64,000 nt of DNA from Eubacterium oxidoreducens (GTDB lineage: Bacteria > Bacillota > Clostridia > Lachnospirales > Lachnospiraceae): positions 40,532 through 104,531 of the forward strand of contig NZ_FMXR01000014.1 of NCBI RefSeq assembly GCF_900104415.1. Direction: 5' to 3'. The position numbers were made by a program, and so were the translations under genes. Positions 55,307-64,000 of this stretch are shown here, piece by piece. Each line of letters opens with the position of its first letter. Position 1 is the first letter of the stretch. The notes under the pieces were generated by a model, which saw nothing but the letters and a program-made list of their open reading frames with translations, was not told where the DNA came from and did not search any database.

Positions 55307-58300
55307 TTACTTTACAGTTACTTTGAGTTTCTTAGCATATCCATTTCTAGCATATACATAAATGCTACATGATCCTTTTGCTTTTGCTGTAATCTTACCC
55401 TTTGCAGATACTGTTGCAACTGACTTATTGGTAGAAGCATATCTAAACTGTTTTGCATGTGCGTCTGATAATTGCTTCTTCGTCTTATCTACAAGAACTG
55501 TCTTTGCCTTAATTGTAGCACTCTTACCAACTTTCAATTGATAGCTGGTCTTATTGACCTTAATCTCCTTCACGTTGGTATAAGTGGTATTCTTCTTACC
55601 TACAATATGTGCCATAATAGTCTTGCCAAGAATCACCTTCTTACCATTCACTTTCTGGAATGCAACTACATAAATCTTGTAATTCTTCTTAAGATTCAAT
55701 TTCTTTCCATTCAGCTTTTTGATCTTTGTTGCCTGAGACTTCTTAGCAACCGTCTTGGTAAGTCCTTTAAAGTTGGTTCCGCAATATGCTGCATAGACAT
55801 CATAACCATCTGCATTACTTACTTTACCCCATTTCACATTAATGACTGAGCCACTTTGTGAAACCTTTAATCCGGAGTTCAGTGCGAATTCATTTTCTGT
55901 CTGATTTTCTGTAGAAATGGTTGGCGTTGTCTCGCTAGTGTCTGTAGATTCTTGTGTTGTCTCAACCTTCGTAATTGTGATATCGCCTACTACTTTGTCT
56001 GCGTGAATCGTAATTTCTCCGGTTTCTTTATTGTAGGTGTAATCTTGATCGCTTAATGTCGTATTGCCTACTTTTACTTTCACTTTATCAGGTAAAGAAT
56101 AGCCCTCATCTGCTTCGATTGTTGCTACATATTCCTGACCATGATTCACAATTTCATTTCCGGCAATTGTAATGTTGTTTTCATCCAATGTAACATTATA
56201 CTGTTTGATTGTTCCATTTACCGTAATGGTGATATCATTAGTTACCTGTGCTCCATCGATTACAACTTCTCCGGTTTCTTTGTCATAAGTATAATCTTCA
56301 GCTGCTAATACATTTTCGCCTACCTTCACTTCAATCGTCTCCGGTAAGAGATAACCATCTGCTGCTTCAAGTGTTGCAGTGTAGTCCTGTCCATGAGTTG
56401 CTTCATCGCTTCCTGTAATTGTTACATTTTCTGCATCAAAGGTTACATCATACACATTAATGTCCGCTGCTGCTGTAATTGTGATATTACCGGTTACCTT
56501 ATTTGCCAGAATCTCAACTTCTCCGGTTTCTTTGTTATAGGTATAATCTTCAGCTGCTAATACACTTTCGCCTACCTTCACTTCAATCGTCTCCGGTAAA
56601 GAATAACCATCTGCTGCTTCGAGTGTTGCGGTATAGGCCTGTCCATGAGTTGCCTCATCGCTTCCTGTAATTGTTACATTTTCTGCATCTAATGTGACAT
56701 TATATGTTTTAAGTGTTGCGGTTGCGGTAATTGTAACATCATCCGTAATCTCAGCACCATTTATCACGATTTCGCCTGTAGATGCGTTATAGGTATACTC
56801 ATCTGCAGCTGTCAGGGTATCATTTCCAACCTTTACTGTGATACTATCTGTCAGGCGATAACCATCCTGTGCGGTTAGCGTTGCTGTATAATCTGTATTA
56901 AATGTTGCGGTTGCTGCACCATCACTGGTTACATGTGTGCCATTAAATGTGACATCAAATGAAGCTGCATTCTGTTCCGCTGTAACGGTAAGCATCTTGG
57001 ATTTATCTGTTAATGTGTCACTCCAAATGCTAAGCTTTCCTGTGTTAGGATTATAACTGTATTCGTCCGCCAATGCAGATAATAATACACCGTCATAATA
57101 TACTTTCAACTGCTCTTGTGTTGGTAAATTATAGTTTTCGTCTGCTACCACATACAGATAAGTTGTTGTATCTTCCTGGTACACATGTGCTAATGTTGTC
57201 TTATCCGTTTTCGTAAGCACACTGTGATCCATTGCATCAATGATATTGCTGTCATCACCGCTTGCGATGATATTCAGGTTATCTGTTACCGCATCTGCAT
57301 TTACTACCAATGCTCCGGTTGTTGCATTGTAAGTATAATCTTCATTAGCTACAAGTAATTGATCTCCTGCAAATACTTCGATTGCTGTCGGCAAACGGTA
57401 ATAATCGCCTGCCAGTGCAAATGTTCCGGTATACTCGGTCTGCTGTTTCACTGTTGCTTCACCATCAAATGTCAATCCTGTCAGCTGTGTGGTAACACTA
57501 AGATCTGGTATTGCCTGTGCATTTACTACGATATCAGCTGAAATTGCTTCTGCTTCAATCGTAATTTCTCCGGTCTGTGGATCATAGCTATAATCCGTGC
57601 CTAATACCAGAGTATCCTCACCACGAGTAAGTGTAATGCTTTCCGGTAAATAATAACCGCTTGGTGCAACCAAAGTTTCTGTATATACAGTAGAATACTT
57701 CACATCCTGTGGTTCTGTTACCTGTACATTATTTCTTTCTACAGTAAGATGACTTACATTATTTGTTACTGTGTAATATGTTGTATCTGCAATCGCTCTT
57801 ACTACGATATTTCCCCATACATGGTTCTTCTTAATCGTAAGTGTTGTTCCGTCAAAGGTATAATCATCCGGTGAAACCAGTGTTTCATGTCCGGCACAAT
57901 CAGATTTTACAATAATTTCCTTCACATAATAGTGATGAGCCGGTGTAATCTGTGCCGTATAATCATGATCAAAATCTGCAATTGCTTCGCCACTATATTC
58001 AATATTAAGTGCTTCCTTAAATGTTACGCTCAGGTTAACCGGTGTTGGCTCGCCTCTAAATGTCAAGGAACTTCCGATTACATCTCCAAATATCTTAACC
58101 TTGCCGGTTGTTTCATTATAAGAGTAATCTGTCTGATACTCTAACAATGTATCATCGGAATAAACTTCGAGCTGATCTGCTGTTAAGTTCTTATAATAAT
58201 TCGTATTTACATTAACATAACCAACAAAATCTTCGCCTGATGAGCAGGTTGTAATTACATTTCCATTTCCTAAGCCAGACGCATCTTCAATTTCCGCATT

Positions 58301-60583
58301 GTCCATCTCATCAAATACGTTGCTGCATACTGCATTTATATTGATGTTATCTTGAATACTTGCCAATGCTCCTGCATCAATGGTAAATGTGTATTTATTT
58401 CCAATCTTTGTTACGTTATAATCGCTTCCTTCGGTCAGTGTATTTTCTGTTCCATTTGGTCCCCAAGTAACAGAATACATTGACAATGCTGTCTGGTCAC
58501 CATCCAGATTTACAACAAATGTGTAATCTCCTAATGAAGTATCTAAGATTCCTGCGCCTAATGAATTTGTTGTGGAACAACCATCCATCGCAAGACCGCT
58601 CTGACTTGTTACTCCATTAAATGTTACACCAATATTCTTTGTTACACTAAAGGATGTTGCGGATGCAACTGTCTGTGTTACCGTATCTGTCAAAGTGTCT
58701 TTAACCGAGATATTATAGGTTCCCGGCAGCGCTGTTACCGGCACACGAATCGTCTTGGTATCCGGATCATAAGTTGCCTTATTGGTATTATTCTCATCCG
58801 GTGCTTCTAGTGCATTTCCTTCCGGATCTAATACTGTAACTACGATACCTTCTGCGTTATCGGTTGACAAATCTGTATTTACTTCCAGATATGCTTCTGT
58901 AAATGTAGAATTTCCCGTGCTAATCGTATCTACCTGTACACCGGTATTTTTCTCTACTACATATACATTGGTTCCTGTAGGTGTTGCTTGATTATCTAAT
59001 GCATTTGTAGCTGCTTGTGAAGATGTTGTATTATAATGTGCATTATTGATTGCATTATATATAATTTCGGCTATTTCTTCATCTGTTGTTGCAGTACTAA
59101 GATCTACCTGTACGACATTATCTTCACCTAAATAATCTGCCAGATTACATCTTGTACCATTCTTTCCTTCTTCCACATTAACCGGTGCTGTCTCTAGATT
59201 AGTAACTAATACAACATTTTCCTTCTTCAGTAATTCTAAGAATGCTCTATCGCCGGTGAGATCGAAGAAATCTACATAACCGGACTCTGCGGTATTGGTA
59301 TTATTTCCTAAAAGTACATAATATTTCTTTGATAAATCACCGTTATCATCAAACTGTGTATAATCTGCATTGGCATATCCGTTTAATGTTGAATCTGACT
59401 CTGATAGTTTCATCTTAAGGTCTGTAAAATCAACTGCGGAAGTTGTTCCACATGCATGTGAGCTGTATGATACAATCGGTCCAAATCCACCTGCTGATAA
59501 ATCGTTAAGATCCTCATCAAAAGCTACTACCGGTGTTGCATTTTGAGCTGCACTAGTGCCAATCGGTGTTATGGTCATATAAAGATGCGTATCTGTAATT
59601 TCCATATGCATCTGAATTTGATCATATCCATTTGCCGTTGTACAAGCTGAAAAATTTGCCGAACTTTGTATAATACTTGTCGCCTTGGAAGTAAGCGATG
59701 AATTATGTGCTTGTGTAAGGTCTACACCTTCATATTTGTAAATCGTAAATCCTGAAATACCTGACGGATAGCTACCTGAAGATGTATAGTTTGTCATAAC
59801 TGCATATCCGTAAAGTTTTCCATCTACAATCTTTGTATTAATCAAAAATCCGGTTCCTGCTGACTGCGGTACGGTATGGAAATAAATCTTGCTGGCATCT
59901 ACTTTATAATCAACTGTCTTTTTTCCACCAGCTGCTGCCGGATAAAACGCCCAGTCAGTTCCTTGTGTCTGCGAATAACCATACCAATAGATATTAGCAG
60001 CGCCGGTGCTATCTACACCTGCTGAAATATGCTCTTTCAGATGTCTGGCTGCCACGCCATAAGTTGATTGTACTTCATTCGCTCTTTTTGCATTTACAAT
60101 CGTCCAATTATTCTTATCCGTAAGATCTACATAATCAGCCTCGCCTTGTGTTCCTAAGCTGCTTGGCCAAGCTGTTTCCACCGAACTATCGGAATCACCA
60201 AAATATGGTCTTAATGCTTCATTATAGCCGGTTCCTGCCAGATAAGCTGCCTGGTCCGCATATACAGATGTATCATATCTGTCATATACATACCAGTTAC
60301 TTAAATCTGTAACATTAATGTTCGTTGTCTTAATTGACGTATTCGAACCACTTGTATCTGCTTGTGCTCCAAGTGCTGATGCAATGCCTGATATAGAATA
60401 TGTTGCATTGTCTGTTACTGACAATATAATATCCTCATCGCTTTGTCTTGCTGTAAGCCAACTAGGAATCGTTGTTTCACTTGCATTTGCAACCTGCATA
60501 TTGATACAACATAGCGTAAAAGCCATTGTTATCGATAACATGCCGGCTAACATTTTCTTAAATCTTCCTTCTTTTGTCTTCAT
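55307..60583 (-). CDS. Very large secreted repeat protein (adhesin-like)
   Basis: A 1758-residue exported protein. A signal peptide (MLAGMLSITMAFTLCC, cleavage near ANAS) is followed by about 600 residues of unrecognised, possibly ligand-binding sequence. Then come about eight related units of 80-90 residues (DYTYNKETGEV..., VTITGSDEATHGQ, GYSLPETIEVKVGE), the last three most alike. Next is a fibronectin-III-like domain (SVINVKWGKVSNADGYDVYA) and a C-terminal Big2-type domain (VNKTSYQLKVGKSATIKAK). No LPXTG sorting signal or S-layer repeats are seen, so the mode of attachment is unclear. The ATG at 60583 follows GAGGATAAGG. Confidence 0.78.
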   Translation of the reverse strand: MKTKEGRFKKMLAGMLSITMAFTLCCINMQVANASETTIPSWLTARQSDEDIILSVTDNATYSISGIASALGAQADTSGSNTSIKTTNINVTDLSNWYVYDRYDTSVYADQAAYLAGTGYNEALRPYFGDSDSSVETAWPSSLGTQGEADYVDLTDKNNWTIVNAKRANEVQSTYGVAARHLKEHISAGVDSTGAANIYWYGYSQTQGTDWAFYPAAAGGKKTVDYKVDASKIYFHTVPQSAGTGFLINTKIVDGKLYGYAVMTNYTSSGSYPSGISGFTIYKYEGVDLTQAHNSSLTSKATSIIQSSANFSACTTANGYDQIQMHMEITDTHLYMTITPIGTSAAQNATPVVAFDEDLNDLSAGGFGPIVSYSSHACGTTSAVDFTDLKMKLSESDSTLNGYANADYTQFDDNGDLSKKYYVLLGNNTNTAESGYVDFFDLTGDRAFLELLKKENVVLVTNLETAPVNVEEGKNGTRCNLADYLGEDNVVQVDLSTATTDEEIAEIIYNAINNAHYNTTSSQAATNALDNQATPTGTNVYVVEKNTGVQVDTISTGNSTFTEAYLEVNTDLSTDNAEGIVVTVLDPEGNALEAPDENNTNKATYDPDTKTIRVPVTALPGTYNISVKDTLTDTVTQTVASATSFSVTKNIGVTFNGVTSQSGLAMDGCSTTNSLGAGILDTSLGDYTFVVNLDGDQTALSMYSVTWGPNGTENTLTEGSDYNVTKIGNKYTFTIDAGALASIQDNININAVCSNVFDEMDNAEIEDASGLGNGNVITTCSSGEDFVGYVNVNTNYYKNLTADQLEVYSDDTLLEYQTDYSYNETTGKVKIFGDVIGSSLTFRGEPTPVNLSVTFKEALNIEYSGEAIADFDHDYTAQITPAHHYYVKEIIVKSDCAGHETLVSPDDYTFDGTTLTIKKNHVWGNIVVRAIADTTYYTVTNNVSHLTVERNNVQVTEPQDVKYSTVYTETLVAPSGYYLPESITLTRGEDTLVLGTDYSYDPQTGEITIEAEAISADIVVNAQAIPDLSVTTQLTGLTFDGEATVKQQTEYTGTFALAGDYYRLPTAIEVFAGDQLLVANEDYTYNATTGALVVNADAVTDNLNIIASGDDSNIIDAMDHSVLTKTDKTTLAHVYQEDTTTYLYVVADENYNLPTQEQLKVYYDGVLLSALADEYSYNPNTGKLSIWSDTLTDKSKMLTVTAEQNAASFDVTFNGTHVTSDGAATATFNTDYTATLTAQDGYRLTDSITVKVGNDTLTAADEYTYNASTGEIVINGAEITDDVTITATATLKTYNVTLDAENVTITGSDEATHGQAYTATLEAADGYSLPETIEVKVGESVLAAEDYTYNKETGEVEILANKVTGNITITAAADINVYDVTFDAENVTITGSDEATHGQDYTATLEAADGYLLPETIEVKVGENVLAAEDYTYDKETGEVVIDGAQVTNDITITVNGTIKQYNVTLDENNITIAGNEIVNHGQEYVATIEADEGYSLPDKVKVKVGNTTLSDQDYTYNKETGEITIHADKVVGDITITKVETTQESTDTSETTPTISTENQTENEFALNSGLKVSQSGSVINVKWGKVSNADGYDVYAAYCGTNFKGLTKTVAKKSQATKIKKLNGKKLNLKKNYKIYVVAFQKVNGKKVILGKTIMAHIVGKKNTTYTNVKEIKVNKTSYQLKVGKSATIKAKTVLVDKTKKQLSDAHAKQFRYASTNKSVATVSAKGKITAKAKGSCSIYVYARNGYAKKLKVTVK
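56206..56708 (-). repeat. Near-identical tandem units inside the surface-protein gene
   Basis: Two adjacent units of about 252 bp are almost identical at DNA level (shared runs such as CTTCAATCGTCTCCGGTAA and GTTACATTTTCTGCATC), with a third, more diverged unit next to them. In-frame length suggests recent duplication, and copy number may vary between strains. Confidence 0.8.
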
Positions 60584-60832
60584 GTCCTTATCCTCACTTT
60601 CTCCTAAATTCACACTATTACATCTATCCGAAAGACGTTTCTAAATTTCGCCCACATTCTTGGTACTTTATTACCAACGAGTTAACCATATGGTACCATC
60701 TTACCATTCGTGTGTCAATAGTACTATTTTTTATTTTTAACCTATCTACCAGAGGAAACGCCGAACTGGTAGTGTTTCTAGGTAGTATTAGTAAATTATT
60801 TTTTTTTTTAATACAAAAAATGTCATTGGGGC
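60584..60832. other. Upstream region of the surface-protein gene
   Basis: This 249-base A/T-rich stretch should hold the promoter of the surface-protein gene. It contains a 10-bp palindrome ATGGTACCAT near 60690 and CTACC/GGTAG inverted pairs around 60745-60785. No gene is seen. Confidence 0.5.
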
Positions 60833-61768
60833 GATTCTTGGGAGCGCGTCCCTGGTTTCTGGGCTGGTGCCCCCAAGCTCCGGCAATTCTTGGGGGCGAC
60901 GCTGCGCTTTTCTTGCCCGGCTCCCCAAACTCCGACAATTCCTGGGGGCTGCGCCACGTTTTTCTTGCCTGGCTCCCCAAGCTCTGACAATTCTTGGGGG
61001 TGACGCTTCGCTTTTCTTACCTGGCTCCCCAAGCTCCGGCAATTCCTGGGGGCTGCGCTACGTTTTTCTTACCCGGCTCCCCAAGCCATAACAATTCTTG
61101 GGGATGACGCTTCGCTTTTCTTACCTGGCTCCCCAAGCTCCGGCAATTCCTGGGGGCTGCGCTACGTTTTTCTTGCCTGGCTCCCCAAGCTCTGTCATTT
61201 CTTGGGGGTGACGCTTCGCTTTTCTTGCCTGGCTCCCCAAGCTCTGTCATTTCTTGGGGGTGACGCTTCGCTTTTCTTGCCCAGCTCCCCAAGCTCCGGC
61301 AATTCTTGGGGTCGACGCTGCACTTTTCTTACCTGGCTCCCCAACCTCAAACAATTCTTGGGGGTGACGCTTCGCTTTTCTTACCCGGCTCCCCAAGCTC
61401 TGACAATTCTTGGGGGTGATGCTACGTTTTTCTTGCCCGGCTCCCCAACCTCTGACAATTCTTGGAGGTGACGCTGCACTTTTCTTGCCTGGCTCCCCAA
61501 CCTCCGGCAATTCCTGGGGCTGACGCTTCGCTTTTCTTGCCTAGCCCCCCAACCTCCGGCAATTCTTGGGGCTGACGCTTCGTTTTTCTTACCTGGCTCC
61601 CCAAGCTCTGACAATTCCTGGGGGCTGCGCTACGTTTTTCTTGCCTGGCTCCCCAACCTCTGGCATTTCTTGGGGGTGACGCTTCGCTTTTCTTGCCCGG
61701 CTCCCCAACCTCTGACAATTCCTGGGGGCTGCGCTGCACTTTTCTTACCTGGCTCTCCAAACTCAAAC
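60833..61768. repeat. Array of eighteen 52-bp tandem repeats
   Basis: Units begin at 60833, 60885, 60937 and every 52 bases to 61717 without a single insertion or deletion. The first unit is the most diverged. Each unit contains CTTGGGG (or CCTGGGG) and CCCCAAG, which can pair across a loop of about 25 bases. Two sequence types, TGACGCTTCGCTTTTC and CTGCGCTACGTTTTTC, alternate at the start and mix later. The array is visibly GC-rich against AT-rich flanks. Because 52 is not a multiple of three the frame rotates each unit, so the open frames crossing it are not a repeat protein. Confidence 0.93.
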
Positions 61769-61807
61769 AATTCTTTTATCCTTACAAGTAAATTATGTAA
61801 AAAAAAA

Positions 61808-61834
61808 AAAAGAATGTCGTTGCGACATTCTTTT
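61808..61834. terminator. Short perfect hairpin next to the array
   Basis: AAAAGAATGTCG pairs with CGACATTCTTTT around TTG, flanked by A and T runs, so it could terminate in either direction. It resembles the hairpin at 21347. Confidence 0.75.
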
Positions 61835-61942
61835 AAAACTTTAATCCATCAGCTATCTTGATATTCTTCTTACTCTTTATTCGTTGTTTTTTTCCCCTTC
61901 CATAATTTTGGACATAATCGTTTTCATTTGCTACCAATCAAC

Positions 61943-61982
61943 AAAAATATTCAAGTCCCCCTTGCGGGACTTGAATATTTTT
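61943..61982 (-). terminator. Intrinsic terminator of the DUF4230 pair
   Basis: A perfect 17-bp stem (AAAAATATTCAAGTCCC with GGGACTTGAATATTTTT), three bases after the stop of the second DUF4230 gene. It is one of the strongest hairpins in the window. Confidence 0.93.
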
Positions 61983-61985
61983 GTT

Positions 61986-62546
61986 TTAATCTTCATCCTT
62001 AAATTCAACCTTATAATTTTTGTTGATTGTTGATCCCAAAGACTCAATATATGATGTTATTATAGCCTTTGTACGCTCTTCAGCCATTTCACAAATCGTT
62101 TCATTTTCCAAAATTTCTTTCTCGGCTTTTTCCACAGCATCCGCTTTTGCCGCGTCTCGATCTGACATCGTTATATTATTTTTTATAATCGAATTCTTCG
62201 AATAATAACTCTTGCTTCCAGTATCCGCCTGAGAGAATTTCAAAGTCGGTTGTGATGGAAATATTACCGTCACCGTATTTCCTTTAACCGTTATGTCTTC
62301 TGGTTCTATTTCATACGCCAAATCCACATTCATTTCAAACTCTTCCCAATAAGTTCGATTTGCTTGCAGAATATTGGACTTTCCTTTTTCCGTAACTGCA
62401 ACTGCGGTTACCTCCGTTTGGATAGTTGCCAGTTCACAAACTTTTTGTAACTGTACTGTACTTACACTATTATCCGAAGAGCAACTGCTCAAAGAAAACA
62501 TAGACAGTACAATTGCTGCCATAATCATACATCTATTTTTCATCAT
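61986..62546 (-). CDS. DUF4230-type lipoprotein
   Basis: A 186-residue lipoprotein with signal peptide and lipobox SLSSC (cysteine near 22). The body matches the DUF4230 pattern: KVCELATIQTEVTAVAVTEK near the start, then a beta-rich part (VKGNTVTVIFPSQPTL) and a long helix (RDAAKADAVEKAEKEILE). The function of the family is unknown; members are membrane-tethered outside the cell. The start ATG overlaps the end of the upstream DUF4230 gene, with GGGGAGG six bases before it. Confidence 0.78.
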   Translation of the reverse strand: MMKNRCMIMAAIVLSMFSLSSCSSDNSVSTVQLQKVCELATIQTEVTAVAVTEKGKSNILQANRTYWEEFEMNVDLAYEIEPEDITVKGNTVTVIFPSQPTLKFSQADTGSKSYYSKNSIIKNNITMSDRDAAKADAVEKAEKEILENETICEMAEERTKAIITSYIESLGSTINKNYKVEFKDED

Positions 62547-63132
62547 CTTCAGCCTCCCCATCAACCGAAACTTTAATTGTATACTGCGTTTCCTCATCAT
62601 TTACCAAGGTATCAATCAATTCATATATCGTATCTTGCGCAGTATCTTCTACTGTATCCCTGAACTTAGAAGCCTTTTCCTTCGCATCTTCTACTATAAG
62701 ATGATCAATATCCACATCTTCATCATTGAATGTTCTGATTCTCTTTAATATTTCTTTACTCTCATACTCAATACTCGCATTAGTAAATTCCGCCTTTGGC
62801 ATTGTTACATCTATCTCTTGATTTTCCTTATCTACCTTTACTTCAATGTCTTCTACATCAATATAAGCCGATACAACTGCATTCTGATAATGGATATATT
62901 CCGCATCCTCTTTCTTGCCATCTTTCTTCTCCTTTGTAACAGTTACAACACCGGAAATCGGAATATCCATCATGTAAAGTCTCTCTATCTTTATGAGATC
63001 AGAAATATACACTTCTGAAACAGTTTTGTTATGTGAATTAGAATATATTTTAAACGCAACTATTCCGACAACGATTACTATAATGATTACAACTACACAC
63101 CAAAAATATCTGGCGACTTTACTACTTTTCAT
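62533..63132 (-). CDS. DUF4230-type membrane-anchored protein
   Basis: A 199-residue protein with an N-terminal membrane helix (CVVVIIIVIVVGIVAFKIYS) and an extracellular DUF4230-like domain (SDLIKIERLYMMDIPISGVV, DVEDIEVKVDKENQEIDVTM, then an acidic helix). It is a paralogue of the lipoprotein encoded next, with a different anchor, so the two may form a heteromer. AAAGGAGG lies 11 bases before the ATG at 63132. The end overlaps the next gene, so they are translated as a pair. Confidence 0.77.
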   Translation of the reverse strand: MKSSKVARYFWCVVVIIIVIVVGIVAFKIYSNSHNKTVSEVYISDLIKIERLYMMDIPISGVVTVTKEKKDGKKEDAEYIHYQNAVVSAYIDVEDIEVKVDKENQEIDVTMPKAEFTNASIEYESKEILKRIRTFNDEDVDIDHLIVEDAKEKASKFRDTVEDTAQDTIYELIDTLVNDEETQYTIKVSVDGEAEDDEK

Positions 63133-63562
63133 TAAAAATGCTCCCTCCTTTAGAACTAATAGTGCCTTTTTATTGTAGCATAAATCATGCATTACACATT
63201 TCATCCAATGTAATCCATTTGCTTTTGTTTTCTTTCTTCATCTAATATCATATCCTGATAATCCATGAAATCTATAAACTTTTAAAAAGTATCTATACCT
63301 ACATGAGATAAAAGAAATCCCACCACAACGACCTACCTGATACTTATTAAGATTAATCCGCCTTGGAACTTATTTTTCGTAAATCATCCAATCTTGCCCC
63401 TTTCTATTCACCTCCGAGAATCAGTATATCCTCAATGGATTGATTTATGGAAAATAAAATGCCGAAACTATGGAACATCATATACCATTTCCAGCTGCAC
63501 AGTGTGTGCATTTAAGATCTCATCCTAGAGATCTTTTTTTATTTTCTAAATCTCTTATAAAC
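63133..63562. other. Intergenic region with one plus-strand terminator
   Basis: A 430-base region upstream of the DUF4230 pair. It contains a plus-strand terminator-like hairpin at 63514-63541 (AAGATCTC with GAGATCTT, then T7), but no plus-strand gene ending there is recognisable. Otherwise I see no gene. Confidence 0.5.
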
Positions 63563-63992
63563 AAAAAAGCAAAGAATACCAATTCTTGGCATCTTTGTGC
63601 TTTGTTTAATCATCAATATAGCCCCGATTTTTTAAGCAGTGTTCAACCTATTTATCCCTGTTATGAAGTGACCTTTGTCAAGCAGGAAAGCCTCAACAAA
63701 CTTTCCACCTGATAATTGTCACATTTGTTATTGTCTGACAGCATCTGGAAAGAGCCAGTTTAACAGTCTCCGGCATGTAGCCACTCTGTTATTCGTGGAT
63801 TGGTTACCAACAGGCTAATGGTCCGCCGAGAGCCCTGCTATCTATTATCGTGGATCACGGTTTCCCGTGCGCACATAGGGAGAACGCAGTTGGCTCGAAC
63901 CGTCTTGTCATATTGGCTCCTCCCAGATACCGTCAGCACTATTTACTTGTTATATTGGGCAGAAATCTGCACTTTGTTGCTGATTTCTGCTT
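63563..63992 (-). ncRNA. Structured non-coding RNA candidate with intrinsic terminator
   Basis: The minus strand folds strongly. A 23-bp helix joins 63914-63936 to 63735-63757; four positions are G-U on the minus strand but A-C mismatches on the plus strand, fixing the orientation. Inside are a second long-range helix (TAGCC with GGCTA, CGGC with GCCG, CTC with GAG), a hairpin CACGG-GAAA-CCGTG with a GNRA loop, and a T-loop-like GGTTCGAGCC. A second domain pairs GTGAC with GTCAC (63668-63722), and a terminator ends in six T residues (63563-63603). A further hairpin at 63958-63990 may be the 5' end. The class is not recognised. Confidence 0.6.
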
Positions 63993-64000
63993 GATTATCA

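Noticed and set aside
60624..61766. Several long overlapping frames across the tandem array, reading as repeats such as ELGEPGKKSEASPP
   Set aside because: The 52-bp unit shifts frame every repeat, the frames overlap on both strands and none has a ribosome site; they are a by-product of a unit lacking stop codons.
60833..61768. CRISPR array
   Set aside because: There is no alternation of identical repeats and unique spacers; the whole 52-bp unit repeats with drift, and no cas genes are present.
63563..63992. Group II intron, tmRNA, RNase P or SRP RNA
   Set aside because: I could not find the hallmark sequences of these RNAs, such as the intron domain V, the SRP core or a tag-peptide frame, so only an unclassified structured RNA is reported.
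63470..63994. Plus-strand ORFs of 80 and 64 codons at the right edge
   Set aside because: They cross strongly structured RNA sequence, lack ribosome sites and show no recognisable protein features.

Overview
The window reads as the chromosome of a low-GC anaerobic Firmicute, most likely a gut Lachnospiraceae-type Clostridium relative. The pointers are a single-chain PurL, a fused SecDF, the SCIFF peptide with its radical-SAM maturase, CarD, DUF3793 next to flavodoxin, a TSCPD protein, and AGGAGG-type ribosome sites with occasional TTG/GTG starts. Most genes lie on the minus strand. Species identity is not asserted.

Layout. 1-7.2 kb: a partial M29 aminopeptidase, tRNA-Met and tRNA-Val, then a small catabolic island (GntP-type carrier, EthD-like barrel protein, LysR regulator, PhlG/phloretin-hydrolase-type C-C hydrolase). 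7.2-25.2 kb: housekeeping (purL, a Rad3-type helicase with an N-terminal nuclease, a Crh-like HPr, an HPt protein with an unknown partner, secDF, SCIFF pair, CNNM/CBS protein, glyA, LTA-synthase-like enzyme). 25.5-35.3 kb: CarD, parvulin, flavodoxin/DUF3793, glutathione peroxidase, a SufE-SufS pair with an acyl-carrier-like protein, an L-fucose-isomerase-like protein and a PucR-type regulator.

35.5-53.3 kb is a sulfur-metabolism island and the most interesting part. On the minus strand, in order of transcription, it runs: a promoter with a dyad operator, a cysteine-rich leader peptide and attenuator, a cystathionine lyase/synthase, a CysK-like enzyme, a nitrogenase-like set (D, K, NifX-like, NifB, H), a sulfonate-type ABC importer, an O-acetylhomoserine sulfhydrylase, a DUF4418/FtsX-permease/ATPase trio, a LysR regulator, a second sulfhydrylase and cysK. 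The nitrogenase-like subunits keep the metal-cluster cysteines but lack two catalytic residues of true nitrogenase. This fits a methylthio-alkane-reductase-like enzyme: an importer brings in an organosulfur compound, the complex cleaves C-S reductively, and the sulfhydrylase captures the released thiol.

53.5-64 kb: a GGDEF/EAL protein, a very large secreted repeat protein, an array of eighteen 52-bp tandem repeats, two DUF4230 proteins, and at the right edge a strongly folded RNA ending in an intrinsic terminator.

A roughly 130-bp element made of three stem-loops occurs seven times nearly intact and several times as fragments. It always has the same orientation and often begins exactly at the stop codon of a minus-strand gene. 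All family assignments come from reading the sequence; no database search was possible.
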